From the NCBI RefSeq assembly GCF_024054195.1, contig NZ_JAMXLB010000001.1, positions 2,185,085 through 2,249,084 on the forward strand: a DNA stretch of 64,000 bases, written 5' to 3'. Source of the DNA: Flavobacterium sp. NRK F7. Its GTDB lineage: Bacteria; Bacteroidota; Bacteroidia; Flavobacteriales; Flavobacteriaceae. Within the stretch, counting starts at the first letter, position 1. The number at the start of each line of letters is the position of its first letter. Below are positions 7,856 to 16,472 of this stretch, piece after piece. Both the position numbers and the translations under genes were made by a program. Below the pieces are notes generated by a model. It searched no databases. It was not told the origin of the DNA and worked only from the letters and a program-made list of their open reading frames with translations.

Positions 7856-9562
7856 TTACTTAATTCTATAGATTGGATATTGCAAATGTGCTTTTTCATA
7901 ATATTCGGAATTTCTGTAAATCCAGTCTAATTGTGCTTCTCCACTTGCAGCAAAATCCTTATCCATCATTTTTTTAGCATCAAATTCGGCTTTTAACTTG
8001 GTACTTTTATCCAATAATTCTTTGGCTAAATCTTCAAATACATAAGCAGAAAAATATTCTTTTTGTTGTAAAATGGCATCAAAGAAATTCCAATTGAAAT
8101 AACTGTCAACTGCTTCGGGTTCTAATGTTTCTAATAGGTATTTAACTCCTTTTTGTTGGGTCTTAATTAAAAAATCACCTTTTTTAAATAACCTCTTTTC
8201 AGAACTTTTAGTTGCCACAGTATTATAATGACCATAATGTCCTTCATAAGGTCTTTTGGCTGTTTCATAAGATGCAATTGTATAACTTTCGACCAAAATA
8301 GTAGTATCATTTTCAATGGAACGCATTTCAATTTCGTTTAATTTCAATAACTCTAAAATGGGCCATTGCGATTTTGGAACTACATAATAGGAAGGAATGG
8401 TAGTTTCCTTAGTCGCTTTATAATCGTTATAAAAGTTAATTTTTTTAGTAAACGGTTGTTTTCTATCATAATACAACCTGTTTTTACCAGTTACTTCACT
8501 GGTTTTATAATTGCCTTGATAACCTTTAAACTCCATTTTGGTAACCTTAGAAGAATCCAATTCCCATTGTAAAGGATATTTCATGCCTACCGTATAATTT
8601 TTAAGATTTTCAGTTTTTAATTTCTTAATCTTTAAAAAGTTTTTGTCTACATAATTGATAGTACTTACCATGTACTCATAAGTGACTGCAACACGATCTT
8701 TGTAAGGTTTTAACATATGGGTTTCTGGAACAGAGCCTAGCGCATTGAACAGTGTGGTATAGCCTGTAGCATATCTTGGTGAATCCATAAATTGAGAAAA
8801 ACCGCCATCTGGTGTGTCGCCATGAATATTTACATAGGGAGTACTTTCTATCTTTTTCTTTTTTAAATCTTTCATGATTTCTGGATGCATTTCATTTTTG
8901 TAAAACTCTCCTAGTTTTCCCCCTAAACGTTGATGTTGTGTAGCGATACAGGTAAAAGTGTATTGGTAATCGGCACCGTTAGAAACATGATTGTCTATAA
9001 ACATATCGGGGTTTACTTCGTGAAAAATTTCCTGAAAACTTCTAGAATTTCTAGAATCTGATTTGATAAAATCTCTATTCAAATCAAAATTTCTAGCATT
9101 TCCTCTAAAACCGTATGCTTCCGGACCGTTTTGATTGGCTCTTGAATGCGAGTTTCTATTTAAACTTCCGCCAATATTATAAATGGGAATGGCTACAATA
9201 ATTGTGTTTTTAGGAACTTTTATTTTGGCTGTAGCCAAATCACGAAATAATAGCATGGTGGCATCAATTCCATCTGGTTCTCCTGGATGAATGCCGTTGT
9301 TAATTAAAATAACGCCTTTATTCTGACTGTAATCGAAATTTTTATTTTCTGAAAAAGTGATTATGTGCAAAGGTTCTCCAGCATCGGTTAAACCCATGGC
9401 ATCCATTTGAATGGTTTGAAACTGATTGGCTAATTGTGTATAATAAGCAATACAGTCTTCATAAGTGGTAGATTGGTTTCCGTTTCCTTTTTCAAAAGGG
9501 GTTTTTAAATCTTGGGAAAAAACAAAAGTGGAAAATAGTAGGAGTAGTGTTAGTTTTTTCAT
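7856..9562 (-). CDS. Secreted M14-family zinc carboxypeptidase
   Basis: A 568-residue protein with signal peptide MKKLTLLLLFSTFVFSQ. The M14 zinc motif HPGEPDG (His92, Glu95) follows a strand GVILINNG, and RGNARNFDLNRDF at about 153-165 holds the substrate-binding Arg/Asn residues. IDNHVSNGADYQY near residue 190 would give the third zinc His. The C-terminal half is a long extra domain. Family knowledge: periplasmic or secreted metallocarboxypeptidases in Bacteroidota take part in protein or peptide degradation. A -7 box TACATTTG lies upstream. Confidence 0.88.
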   Translation of the reverse strand: MKKLTLLLLFSTFVFSQDLKTPFEKGNGNQSTTYEDCIAYYTQLANQFQTIQMDAMGLTDAGEPLHIITFSENKNFDYSQNKGVILINNGIHPGEPDGIDATMLLFRDLATAKIKVPKNTIIVAIPIYNIGGSLNRNSHSRANQNGPEAYGFRGNARNFDLNRDFIKSDSRNSRSFQEIFHEVNPDMFIDNHVSNGADYQYTFTCIATQHQRLGGKLGEFYKNEMHPEIMKDLKKKKIESTPYVNIHGDTPDGGFSQFMDSPRYATGYTTLFNALGSVPETHMLKPYKDRVAVTYEYMVSTINYVDKNFLKIKKLKTENLKNYTVGMKYPLQWELDSSKVTKMEFKGYQGNYKTSEVTGKNRLYYDRKQPFTKKINFYNDYKATKETTIPSYYVVPKSQWPILELLKLNEIEMRSIENDTTILVESYTIASYETAKRPYEGHYGHYNTVATKSSEKRLFKKGDFLIKTQQKGVKYLLETLEPEAVDSYFNWNFFDAILQQKEYFSAYVFEDLAKELLDKSTKLKAEFDAKKMMDKDFAASGEAQLDWIYRNSEYYEKAHLQYPIYRIK

Positions 9563-9582
9563 GTAGGTTGTTTTAGTTTTCT

Positions 9583-9590
9583 CAAATGTA
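9583..9590 (-). promoter_or_regulatory. -7 promoter box for M14 peptidase
   Basis: Minus-strand TACATTTG, 20 bases upstream of the start at 9562. Confidence 0.5.
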
Positions 9591-9649
9591 ATAAAAAAAG
9601 AAACAGCTATTAAATACCCATCAAAATTCGTAATTCAAAATTCTAAAAC

Positions 9650-9657
9650 TATCTTTG
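9650..9657 (+). promoter_or_regulatory. -7 promoter box for DEAD-box helicase
   Basis: TATCTTTG ends four bases before the ATG at 9662, so the transcript is predicted to be almost leaderless. Confidence 0.5.
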
Positions 9658-9661
9658 CCAA

Positions 9662-11002
9662 ATGAATTACAATTCTTTATCTGATACGCTACTTTTGAAT
9701 TTAGGAATTCAAGAGTTAAATTCCATGCAAGAAGTGGCTCAAATGGCTATCTTGAATGATCCTAATGTATTGTTATTATCTCCAACAGGCTCTGGTAAAA
9801 CATTGGCTTTTTTACTACCAATCTATCAAATGTTAGAAGTTGATAAAAAAGGAGTACAAGCTTTAATTTTAGTCCCTTCTCGTGAATTAGGATTGCAAAT
9901 CGAACAGGTTTGGAAAAAAATGAATACTGCTTTTAAAGCCAATGTTTGTTATGGCGGACATTCGTTTGAAACCGAATTGAAAAACTTGAGTACGCCACCT
10001 GCACTACTCATTGGTACACCAGGAAGAATTGCCGATCATCTTGATAGAGAAAGTTTTGATACGAAGAACATACTAACCTTTGTGTTAGATGAATTTGATA
10101 AATCGTTGCAATTAGGCTTTCATGAAGAGATGTCTTATATCATCAAACGATTGCCCAAAATTAACAAGCGTATATTAGTGTCTGCAACTGCTGCGGTAGA
10201 AATACCAAAGTTCACAGGAGTAAATTATCCAACCGTACTCGATTTTACGGAAGAAGAAAAAACAAATGAGAATTTAGCTACTCGTATCGTTGTATCGCCT
10301 TCTAAAGATAAAGTGGAAACCCTCTTCCAATTAATTTGCTCCTTACAATCGGAAGCAGCAATTATTTTTTGCAATCATAGAGAAGCAGTAGAGAGGGTGT
10401 ATGATTGGTTAACCCAAAAAGGGATTATTGCGACTTTCTATCATGGTGGTTTAAATCAAGACGAACGTGAAAGGGCTTTAATTCAGTTTCGAAATAAAAG
10501 TGTTTCGTATTTAATAACTACCGATTTAGGAGCTCGTGGTTTGGATATTCCAGAAATGAAACACGTGATTCATTATCATTTGCCAGTAAAGGAAGAAGAT
10601 TTTATCCATAGAAATGGGAGAACTGCTCGTATGTTGGCTACCGGAACGGCTTATGTTTTGGTTACTGAAGCCGAGAAAAAAGTAGACTATTTTGATTATG
10701 ACGGTTTTGTTTTGGAGGTGTCCAAAGCGAAAAAGTTACCAGATGCACCTCTTTTTCAAACGTTATATATAAGTGGTGGTAAGAAGAATAAATTGAATAA
10801 AGTAGATATCGTTGGTTTTTTATCTCAAAAAGCAAATTTGGGTAAAGAAGATATTGGTTTAATTGAAGTGAAAGATTTTATCTCTTTTGCTGCCATACGT
10901 TCTAATAAGGTTCAACCAACTTTATTGAAAATAAAAGACCAAAAAATAAAAGGGAAGAAGTACAAAATTGAAGTGGCACGATCTGTTGTGAAAAGAGAGT
11001 AG
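9662..11002 (+). CDS. DEAD/DEAH-box RNA helicase
   Basis: A 446-residue ATP-dependent helicase. Walker A PTGSGKT is at residues 41-47, motif Ib GTPGR near 120, motif II VLDEFD near 141-146, motif III SAT near 175, motif V TTDLGARGLD and motif VI HRNGRTAR near 315-322. Motif II reads DEFD and not the canonical DEAD. The C-terminus has a basic extension ending KKYKIEVARSVVKRE, likely a DbpA/RNA-binding-type domain. It probably remodels RNA in ribosome assembly or decay; the target is unknown. Confidence 0.92.
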   Translation: MNYNSLSDTLLLNLGIQELNSMQEVAQMAILNDPNVLLLSPTGSGKTLAFLLPIYQMLEVDKKGVQALILVPSRELGLQIEQVWKKMNTAFKANVCYGGHSFETELKNLSTPPALLIGTPGRIADHLDRESFDTKNILTFVLDEFDKSLQLGFHEEMSYIIKRLPKINKRILVSATAAVEIPKFTGVNYPTVLDFTEEEKTNENLATRIVVSPSKDKVETLFQLICSLQSEAAIIFCNHREAVERVYDWLTQKGIIATFYHGGLNQDERERALIQFRNKSVSYLITTDLGARGLDIPEMKHVIHYHLPVKEEDFIHRNGRTARMLATGTAYVLVTEAEKKVDYFDYDGFVLEVSKAKKLPDAPLFQTLYISGGKKNKLNKVDIVGFLSQKANLGKEDIGLIEVKDFISFAAIRSNKVQPTLLKIKDQKIKGKKYKIEVARSVVKRE

Positions 11003-11032
11003 GAAAGAGGAAGTGTATTATTCTACTTTTGC

Positions 11033-11117
11033 ATACGTCAGTTCGAGTGTTTTTATGAAATGTAATGGAGTAAACTTCTCGATACGCTTCGCACTCGAAG
11101 TGACGTGTATCGAGAAC
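11033..11117. repeat. Intergenic element with nested inverted repeats (REP-like)
   Basis: A 15-base arm at 11035-11049 (ACGTCAGTTCGAGTG) is repeated inverted at 11092-11106 with one mismatch, and a second perfect 10-base inverted pair, TTCTCGATAC (11076-11085) / GTATCGAGAA (11107-11116), interleaves with it. GC content is above that of the flanks. I recall similar CGTCAnTTCGAGTG...TATCGAGAA elements scattered in flavobacterial genomes; this was not checked. Confidence 0.7.
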
Positions 11118-11160
11118 TCTTAAACCAAAATAATAATTTATCAAAATAACCCTATTTAAA

Positions 11161-11796
11161 TTGAAACTTGAAACCTGTCCTTTATGTCATGCAACGGCTA
11201 CGGTTTTTTGTACCAAACCCAAGCATCTGTTTTATAAATGCAGTCAGTGTGACGGTATTTTCAGACCCAAACATACTTATTTTGATAGAGAAACAGAAAA
11301 ACAACATTACGAACAACACGAAAATGATGTGAATGATTTGGGATACCAAAATTTTGTAAGGCCGATAGTTGAAGCAATTATAACGGATTTTACAACAGCA
11401 CATAAAGGTTTGGATTTTGGTTCGGGAACAGGACCCGTTATTGCAAAACTGCTCACTGAAAAAGGCTATTCGGTAGTAAATTATGATCTTTTTTTTGAAA
11501 ATATTCCAGAAAGACTCACACAACAATATGATTTTATTTCCTGTTGTGAAGTGATGGAGCATTTTCATCACCCTTTGCTAGAATTTGAATTGCTTCATTC
11601 CTTGTTATTGCCTCATGGTAAATTGTATTGTAAAACCGAAGTTTATCGCAATCAAACCCCTTTTGAAGATTGGTATTACAAAAATGATTTAACACATGTG
11701 TTCCTCTACCAAGAAGCTACGTTACATTGGTTACAAAAGAAAGTACCATTCAAAAAAGTGGAAATAAGAGACAAGATTATAGTTTTTGAAAAATAA
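11161..11796 (+). CDS. Class I SAM-dependent methyltransferase with N-terminal zinc finger
   Basis: A 211-residue protein whose only plausible start is TTG at 11161, because no in-frame ATG precedes the Cys motif. CPLC (6-9) and CSQC (27-30) form a likely zinc ribbon. GLDFGSGTGPVIAKLL near residues 83-98 is the SAM-binding loop, followed by ISCCEVMEHFHHP, the typical post-motif of Methyltransf_23-like enzymes. The substrate is unknown. The repeat-like element lies immediately upstream. Confidence 0.85.
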   Translation: MKLETCPLCHATATVFCTKPKHLFYKCSQCDGIFRPKHTYFDRETEKQHYEQHENDVNDLGYQNFVRPIVEAIITDFTTAHKGLDFGSGTGPVIAKLLTEKGYSVVNYDLFFENIPERLTQQYDFISCCEVMEHFHHPLLEFELLHSLLLPHGKLYCKTEVYRNQTPFEDWYYKNDLTHVFLYQEATLHWLQKKVPFKKVEIRDKIIVFEK

Positions 11797-11797
11797 A

Positions 11798-12202
11798 TTA
11801 GATTTTTAGCATTCGATTTATTAATAAACCCAAATAGGTAGTAATAATTAAAATGACACTAATTGAAACTTCCCATGGATTCATTTGAAAATCTCCTATC
11901 AATGAAAATAGAAAAGGATATTGGAGTAATAGTACAGCTGTAATTAAAAATCCGTAAAACAACAAACTTAATCCATTTTGTTTTTTTGAATTCGAATGAT
12001 AACCAAAGCATAATTCCTTGGAATAAATTAATAAGAGGATACAAGTAATTACATTTGAAAAAATGACTTCTCCAGTAATCTTGAAAAAAGAAATGAAACC
12101 CGCTATAAAAGTAAAACTCAAAAGTGTATAAAGCGTAACTATTAATGAAAAAAGCCAAATCAAAATAAATAAGAATGAGATTTGCTTTTTTATATTTACC
12201 AT
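11798..12202 (-). CDS. Hypothetical membrane protein, four TM segments
   Basis: A 134-residue protein with about four hydrophobic segments (around 8-30, 34-60, 78-100 and 108-130) and no recognised motif. It begins just after the convergent methyltransferase gene. I chose this frame over an overlapping one because the hydrophobic periodicity and basic start MVNIKKQ look like a real membrane protein. Function is unknown. Confidence 0.6.
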   Translation of the reverse strand: MVNIKKQISFLFILIWLFSLIVTLYTLLSFTFIAGFISFFKITGEVIFSNVITCILLLIYSKELCFGYHSNSKKQNGLSLLFYGFLITAVLLLQYPFLFSLIGDFQMNPWEVSISVILIITTYLGLLINRMLKI

Positions 12203-12229
12203 AATAGCGTTGTTTCAATCATTTTAAAA

Positions 12230-12859
12230 TTATTTTCGAATGATTACTTTATCATTTAGAATTCCCGAATCAGTTTGGATTTTTAGAAAATATACACCGT
12301 CATTTAATTCGCTCAAATCGATATGATTTTTTGATACCCTATTTATTTCTTTTACTAAACTCCCTACACAATCAAAAACTGTAATTTGATTGATAATTGC
12401 GTCCTTAATAGTATACTCTAATTTTCCATTTGTAGGATTTGGAAAAAGTAAAAATTGGATTTTATTACTTTCAAAAGGAGCTGCAGACAAATACGTTTCA
12501 GATGTGGTTTGATTATCAGTATTAGCATAATAATCACAAGTAACTTGAGAACTTGAAAGAATGATGCGAACGTTGATGGTGTAATTTCCTTCTGTGGTAA
12601 TTGGAATAAAAAAATCATTATCAAAATAGAGTATGGGTAATGTATCATCAAACCAATAACAAACATCTAAATCGATTATATTTCCATTAATAGTATAACT
12701 GTTGCTTAAATAACCAGAACCAGTTCCAGAAACTGTTTTAACATTTACATTAATTCCTCCAGTCATATTCCTAGTAGTTAAATCAGTAATTAAAATGTTT
12801 TGACTAAAGGAAGTAAGAGTTGCAATAAAAAAAGATAAAAGGAGTATGTTTTTTCTCAT
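12230..12859 (-). CDS. Secreted protein with T9SS type A sorting domain
   Basis: A 209-residue protein with signal peptide (MRKNILLLSFFIATLTSFSQ) and a C-terminal type IX secretion signal: FLLFPNPTNGKLEYTI near residue 135, then DLSELNDGVYFLKIQTDSG and a basic end VIIRK. The domain directs export through the PorSS machinery and surface attachment or release. The N-terminal domain is a small beta-rich region without a recognised family. A -7 box TACATTTG lies 26 bases upstream. Confidence 0.85.
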   Translation of the reverse strand: MRKNILLLSFFIATLTSFSQNILITDLTTRNMTGGINVNVKTVSGTGSGYLSNSYTINGNIIDLDVCYWFDDTLPILYFDNDFFIPITTEGNYTINVRIILSSSQVTCDYYANTDNQTTSETYLSAAPFESNKIQFLLFPNPTNGKLEYTIKDAIINQITVFDCVGSLVKEINRVSKNHIDLSELNDGVYFLKIQTDSGILNDKVIIRK

Positions 12860-12884
12860 AATGTACCTATTAAAAAAAGAAAAT

Positions 12885-12892
12885 CAAATGTA
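12885..12892 (-). promoter_or_regulatory. -7 promoter box for T9SS protein gene
   Basis: Minus-strand TACATTTG, 25 bases upstream of the start at 12859. Confidence 0.5.
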
Positions 12893-12990
12893 ACCAAAAT
12901 GAAGTACAAATGCTTGATAAAGTCTATTTTCTTTATTTCTGTTGATTCCTTTACTAATTTAGTATGTAATGAAAAAAAGGTACAACTAAT

Positions 12991-14526
12991 TTATTTTCCA
13001 GGAACCACTTTATACGTTGGGTCTTCCAAAATATTAACATCAATTATCGCGGCTGCATTTTTAAGTAATTCCACGCAGTCGTTACTTAAATGTTTTAAAT
13101 GAACGGTTTTGCCAACAGCTGCATATCGCTCTGTTATTTTATTTACCGCATCAATTGCACTCATATCGGTAATTCTACTTTCAGCAAAATCGATAATCAC
13201 TTCTGTTGGGTCATTTTGAACATCAAATTTTTCAGCAAAAGCGGTAGTAGAACCAAAAAATAAAGGTCCGTACAACTCATAATGTTTCACACCCGCTTCA
13301 TCTACATATTTACGAGCGCGAATGCGTTTGGCACTTTCCCAAGCAAATACTAAAGCAGAAATAATCACCCCGATTAAAACCGCTAAAGCTAAGTTATGTA
13401 AGAATATGGTAATTAAGGTTACAACCAACATGACAAAAATATCGGGTTTTGGCATTTTGGTAAAGGCTTTAAAACTGGCCCATTCAAATGTTCCAATGGC
13501 AACCATAATCATTACTCCGGTTAAAGCAGCCATAGGTAATAATTCGATTACAGGAGCACCCACTAAAATGATTGCTAAAATAGTTAATGCGGCAATAATT
13601 CCAGATAATCTTGCTCTTGAACCCGAAGATAAGTTGACCAATGTTTGTGCAATCATAGGACAACCGCCCATGCCAAAGAAAAAACCATTGGCAATATTCG
13701 CAGTACCTTGTGCCAAACATTCTCTATTACTGTTTCCTTTAGTACCAGTAATTTCATCTACCAAATTTAACGTTAGAAGGCCTTCTGTTAAACCTACTGC
13801 AGCCATAATTAAACCATAAGGAAGAATAATTTGTAAGGTTTCAAATGTGAAAGGGATTTGAGGTATATGAAAAGGTGGTAAACTACCACTTACAGAAGCA
13901 ATGTCCACCACTTGTTTGGTATCGATATTAAAGAGTAATACAACTCCAAAAACAATTAGAATAGCAACTAAAGAAGCCGGAATAGCTTTTGTGATTTTTG
14001 GAAAAAGTAAGATAATGGCAATCGTTAAAGCTACTAATCCAGCCATTATGAATAAAGGAGTACCTCTCAACCATTCCGATTGTCCGTTTACCAAAGTTTT
14101 AAACTGCTCTAACTGTGAAAGAAAGATGATAACAGCTAACCCATTTACAAAACCATACATTACAGGTTGCGGTACTAAACGGATGAATTTTCCTAATTTT
14201 AGTATCCCAACGATGATTTGTATAACACCAGCAATAGCAACCGCACCAAAAACATATTCTAAACCGTGGGTTTTCATTAAAGCAATCAATACAATTACGG
14301 TTGCACCAGCACCACCCGAAATTAAACCTGGTCTACCTCCAAAAATGGCAGTTATGATTCCCATAATAAAAGCACCATATAAACCTACAAGAGGAGGAAA
14401 GCCTGCTAGTATTGCAAAAGATAACGATTCGGGAATCATGGTCATGGCTACCGTTAAACCCGCTAAAACTTCCGTTTTATAGTCTACTTTTTGTTTGAAA
14501 TCGAATAAATTGAGTACTTTTTGCAT
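12991..14526 (-). CDS. SulP family anion permease with STAS domain
   Basis: A 511-residue transporter. The start is taken at 14526 (MQKVLNLFDFKQKVDYKTEV), because a frame from 14571 would run across the -7 box at 14555-14562. The N-terminus has the SulP signature VAMTMIPESLSFAILAGFPPLVGLYGAF (TM1-2), the middle FFFGMGGCPMIAQTLVNLSSG (near residue 285), and the C-terminus a STAS domain with TEVIIDFAESRITDMSAIDA. Family members move sulfate, bicarbonate or other anions in symport with Na+ or H+. The specific ion is unknown. The 21-bp repeat array lies directly upstream. Confidence 0.92.
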   Translation of the reverse strand: MQKVLNLFDFKQKVDYKTEVLAGLTVAMTMIPESLSFAILAGFPPLVGLYGAFIMGIITAIFGGRPGLISGGAGATVIVLIALMKTHGLEYVFGAVAIAGVIQIIVGILKLGKFIRLVPQPVMYGFVNGLAVIIFLSQLEQFKTLVNGQSEWLRGTPLFIMAGLVALTIAIILLFPKITKAIPASLVAILIVFGVVLLFNIDTKQVVDIASVSGSLPPFHIPQIPFTFETLQIILPYGLIMAAVGLTEGLLTLNLVDEITGTKGNSNRECLAQGTANIANGFFFGMGGCPMIAQTLVNLSSGSRARLSGIIAALTILAIILVGAPVIELLPMAALTGVMIMVAIGTFEWASFKAFTKMPKPDIFVMLVVTLITIFLHNLALAVLIGVIISALVFAWESAKRIRARKYVDEAGVKHYELYGPLFFGSTTAFAEKFDVQNDPTEVIIDFAESRITDMSAIDAVNKITERYAAVGKTVHLKHLSNDCVELLKNAAAIIDVNILEDPTYKVVPGK

Positions 14527-14554
14527 GCTAATTTTGGCTTTTAGAATAAAAATG

Positions 14555-14562
14555 CAAAAGTA
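14555..14562 (-). promoter_or_regulatory. -7 promoter box for the SulP gene
   Basis: Minus-strand TACTTTTG, matching TAnnTTTG, 28 bases upstream of the chosen ATG at 14526. Its position argues against the longer reading frame. Confidence 0.55.
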
Positions 14563-14605
14563 GTACTTCAAAAGAAAGAAACCTAACCCTTTTTTTGAGT
14601 TTACA

Positions 14606-14920
14606 CCAAATTCAATTTAGATTAAGCCAAATGGAATTACTATTAAACCAAATTGAATTATGATTAAGTAAAACGTAATTATTATTAAGCCTAATTCGAT
14701 TCGTATTAAACAGAATTAAATTACGCTTAAACCAAACTTGATTTATAGTAAACCAAATTAAGTTATATTTAAACCAAATTAAGTTATATTTAAACCAAAC
14801 TTAAATCGTAGTAAGCCTAATTTAGTTATGCTTAAACATAACTTAATTCGTAGTAAGCCTAATTAAGTTATGTTTAAACCAAACTTGATTTATAGTAAAA
14901 CTAATTTAATTATTTATTAG
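14606..14920. repeat. Fifteen tandem 21-bp repeats between coaD and the SulP gene
   Basis: The 383-base gap between genes is filled by fifteen contiguous units of exactly 21 bp (unit borders 14606, 14627, 14648 ... 14900). Units diverge but keep AA at unit positions 4-5 (15/15), TT at 11-12 (14/15) and TAA at 18-20 (14/15), so the conserved points are 7 bp apart. Two neighbouring units (14753-14773 and 14774-14794) are identical. The last unit overlaps the final codons and stop of coaD. No ATG-started reading frame runs through the array. Confidence 0.9.
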
Positions 14921-15368
14921 CCATTACCGCTTCTGGAACCAATCGGGTGATATCCCCACCATTTCGTAACACATCACGAACAATACTCGATGAAATATAG
15001 GAAGTACGTGCAGCTGTTAATAAGAATACGGTTTCAATTCTGGACAAACTTCTATTAGTATGCGCGATTGCTTTTTCAAATTCGAAATCGGCTGGATTGC
15101 GAAGTCCTCTCAAAATGAAATCGGCATTTTCTTTTTTACATAAATCGATAGTCAATCCTTGATAAGTAATTACTTTTACTTTAGGTTCGTCTTTGAAGGT
15201 TTCTTCAATAAATTTTTTACGTTCTTCTAAAGTGAACATGTATTTTTTTTCAGCATTTACACCAATAGCTACAATAACTTCATCAAACAAGGAAACGCCT
15301 CTTTTAATGATGTCATAATGACCATTTGTAATAGGATCAAACGATCCTGGGAAAATAGCTCTTTTCAT
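14910..15368 (-). CDS. coaD: Pantetheine-phosphate adenylyltransferase
   Basis: A 152-residue nucleotidyltransferase that forms dephospho-CoA from phosphopantetheine and ATP. GSFDPITNGHYDIIKRG at residues 8-24 includes the TxGH motif, FILRGLRNPADFEFE is near residue 89, and ISSSIVRDVLRNGG near residue 128 is the second nucleotide-binding motif. The ATG overlaps the stop of the upstream secreted-protein gene by one base. Its 3' end falls in the 21-bp repeat array. Confidence 0.96.
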   Translation of the reverse strand: MKRAIFPGSFDPITNGHYDIIKRGVSLFDEVIVAIGVNAEKKYMFTLEERKKFIEETFKDEPKVKVITYQGLTIDLCKKENADFILRGLRNPADFEFEKAIAHTNRSLSRIETVFLLTAARTSYISSSIVRDVLRNGGDITRLVPEAVMANK

Positions 15369-15835
15369 TATTTTATTTTTAATGCTTCTGTAATATTGAT
15401 AATATCTTTACTAGAATAATCTCCAATAATATATTTATAGGCTCCATCGCTATTGATAATTAGTAAACCAATACAATTGCCTTTTTTATCAAAAAAGTTT
15501 TTTAGAAAATAATGACCAACATCATCATAATGTGTCGTAAAATCTAGAATAGGTTTTGCCGCTAATTTATCTTCGTAAACGTAAATATTTCTGATGTTTG
15601 TGAGATCAATTTTACCATATACTTTTTCGGTTAACCAAGTAAAGGTTTTATCCAATTCTTCATAATTTTCGTATGGACAATAGTCTTGCGGATAACGATA
15701 ATTAATAATTAGAAAAGCTTCTTCTTTCCAATTGTATTCATAACGAATAGAATTCATTTGGTCTTTTGGAATGATGGCGTCTTGAGCAAAACCGAGGTGC
15801 ACAAAAAACATCAGAAATACTACTATTTTTTTCAT
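15368..15835 (-). CDS. Secreted protein of unknown function
   Basis: A 155-residue protein with signal peptide MKKIVVFLMFFVHLGFAQ. The mature part has alternating strands and helices ending in GLLIINSDGAYKYIIGDYSS, which superficially resembles a thioredoxin-like fold, but no CxxC is present. I do not recognise a family. It overlaps the coaD start by one base (TAATG), so it is translationally coupled to coaD. Confidence 0.7.
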   Translation of the reverse strand: MKKIVVFLMFFVHLGFAQDAIIPKDQMNSIRYEYNWKEEAFLIINYRYPQDYCPYENYEELDKTFTWLTEKVYGKIDLTNIRNIYVYEDKLAAKPILDFTTHYDDVGHYFLKNFFDKKGNCIGLLIINSDGAYKYIIGDYSSKDIINITEALKIK

Positions 15836-15842
15836 GATTTAT

Positions 15843-16451
15843 TTATTTTCTTTCGATATCGAAAATTTCTTTTTCATCAAACATTTTTTTGATGTCTTGT
15901 TTTGAAAAATTATAGATATCAATGTAATTTTCGTCTTTATCAATATTATCTAAATCCGATTTTCTGTTGGTTTGTAATTGGTTTACAAAAACATAAATAC
16001 TGTCTTTAGTTACTTTTTCAATTTTAAGAGTAGAATAGTAGCCAGCATCTCCATTTACATGATACACATCACCTTTAGTTGGATTAACAATAAACTCGGC
16101 ATTGTCTGTGTCATTTTGGTAGGAAAAATACATTCCCATTAGTGTTAAAGCTGCAATAATAAAAATACCACTAAAGAACCAAACCGGCGTTTTTACACCT
16201 GCTTTTTCTTTTTCATTTTCATATTTATTTTGAATCGCTTCTGGTAACTCTTTCACCTCAAAGGTGCGTTTACAAGTATTACATTCTGTTACGCCAATTT
16301 TACTAATTGGAAAGAAAGGAATCCAATACACATGAGCATATTTACCGTATACGCTATAGGTCATGGAAGTTTCGTTGTCACAGTTAGGACATTTTACATT
16401 TTTGATTTGTCCGTTGTGGATGTTTTTGGCTCTGGTTCCGTAAAAAATCAT
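15843..16451 (-). CDS. Zinc-ribbon membrane protein
   Basis: A 202-residue protein. Residues 20-65 form a zinc ribbon: CPNC near residue 20 and CNTC near residue 58, with VYWIPFFPISKIG between. One transmembrane helix follows at about 91-108 (PVWFFSGIFIIAALTLMGMYF), then an extracytoplasmic domain of about 90 residues ending KEIFDIERK. This architecture recurs in Bacteroidota; its function is unknown. It lies 7 bases upstream of the coupled secreted-protein/coaD pair. Confidence 0.78.
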   Translation of the reverse strand: MIFYGTRAKNIHNGQIKNVKCPNCDNETSMTYSVYGKYAHVYWIPFFPISKIGVTECNTCKRTFEVKELPEAIQNKYENEKEKAGVKTPVWFFSGIFIIAALTLMGMYFSYQNDTDNAEFIVNPTKGDVYHVNGDAGYYSTLKIEKVTKDSIYVFVNQLQTNRKSDLDNIDKDENYIDIYNFSKQDIKKMFDEKEIFDIERK

Positions 16452-16472
16452 ATAAAAAAATTAAAGTTGGTT

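Noticed and set aside
11859..12218. 119-codon minus-strand ORF overlapping the four-TM protein
   Set aside because: Shares the region in another frame; the 134-residue frame has the better TM pattern.
12899..13102. Plus-strand 67-codon ORF antisense to the end of the SulP gene
   Set aside because: Overlaps the SulP 3' end and lacks any family motif; likely chance.
13322..14482. Long antisense ORFs inside SulP
   Set aside because: Codon shadow of a conserved transporter gene.
14588..14905. Tandem repeat as a coding sequence (21 = 7 codons, one frame stays open in places)
   Set aside because: No start codon with a plausible initiation site, unit drift is not codon-like and stops occur in most frames; better explained as structural DNA.
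14606..14920. CRISPR array
   Set aside because: Units are contiguous without spacers and no cas genes are present.
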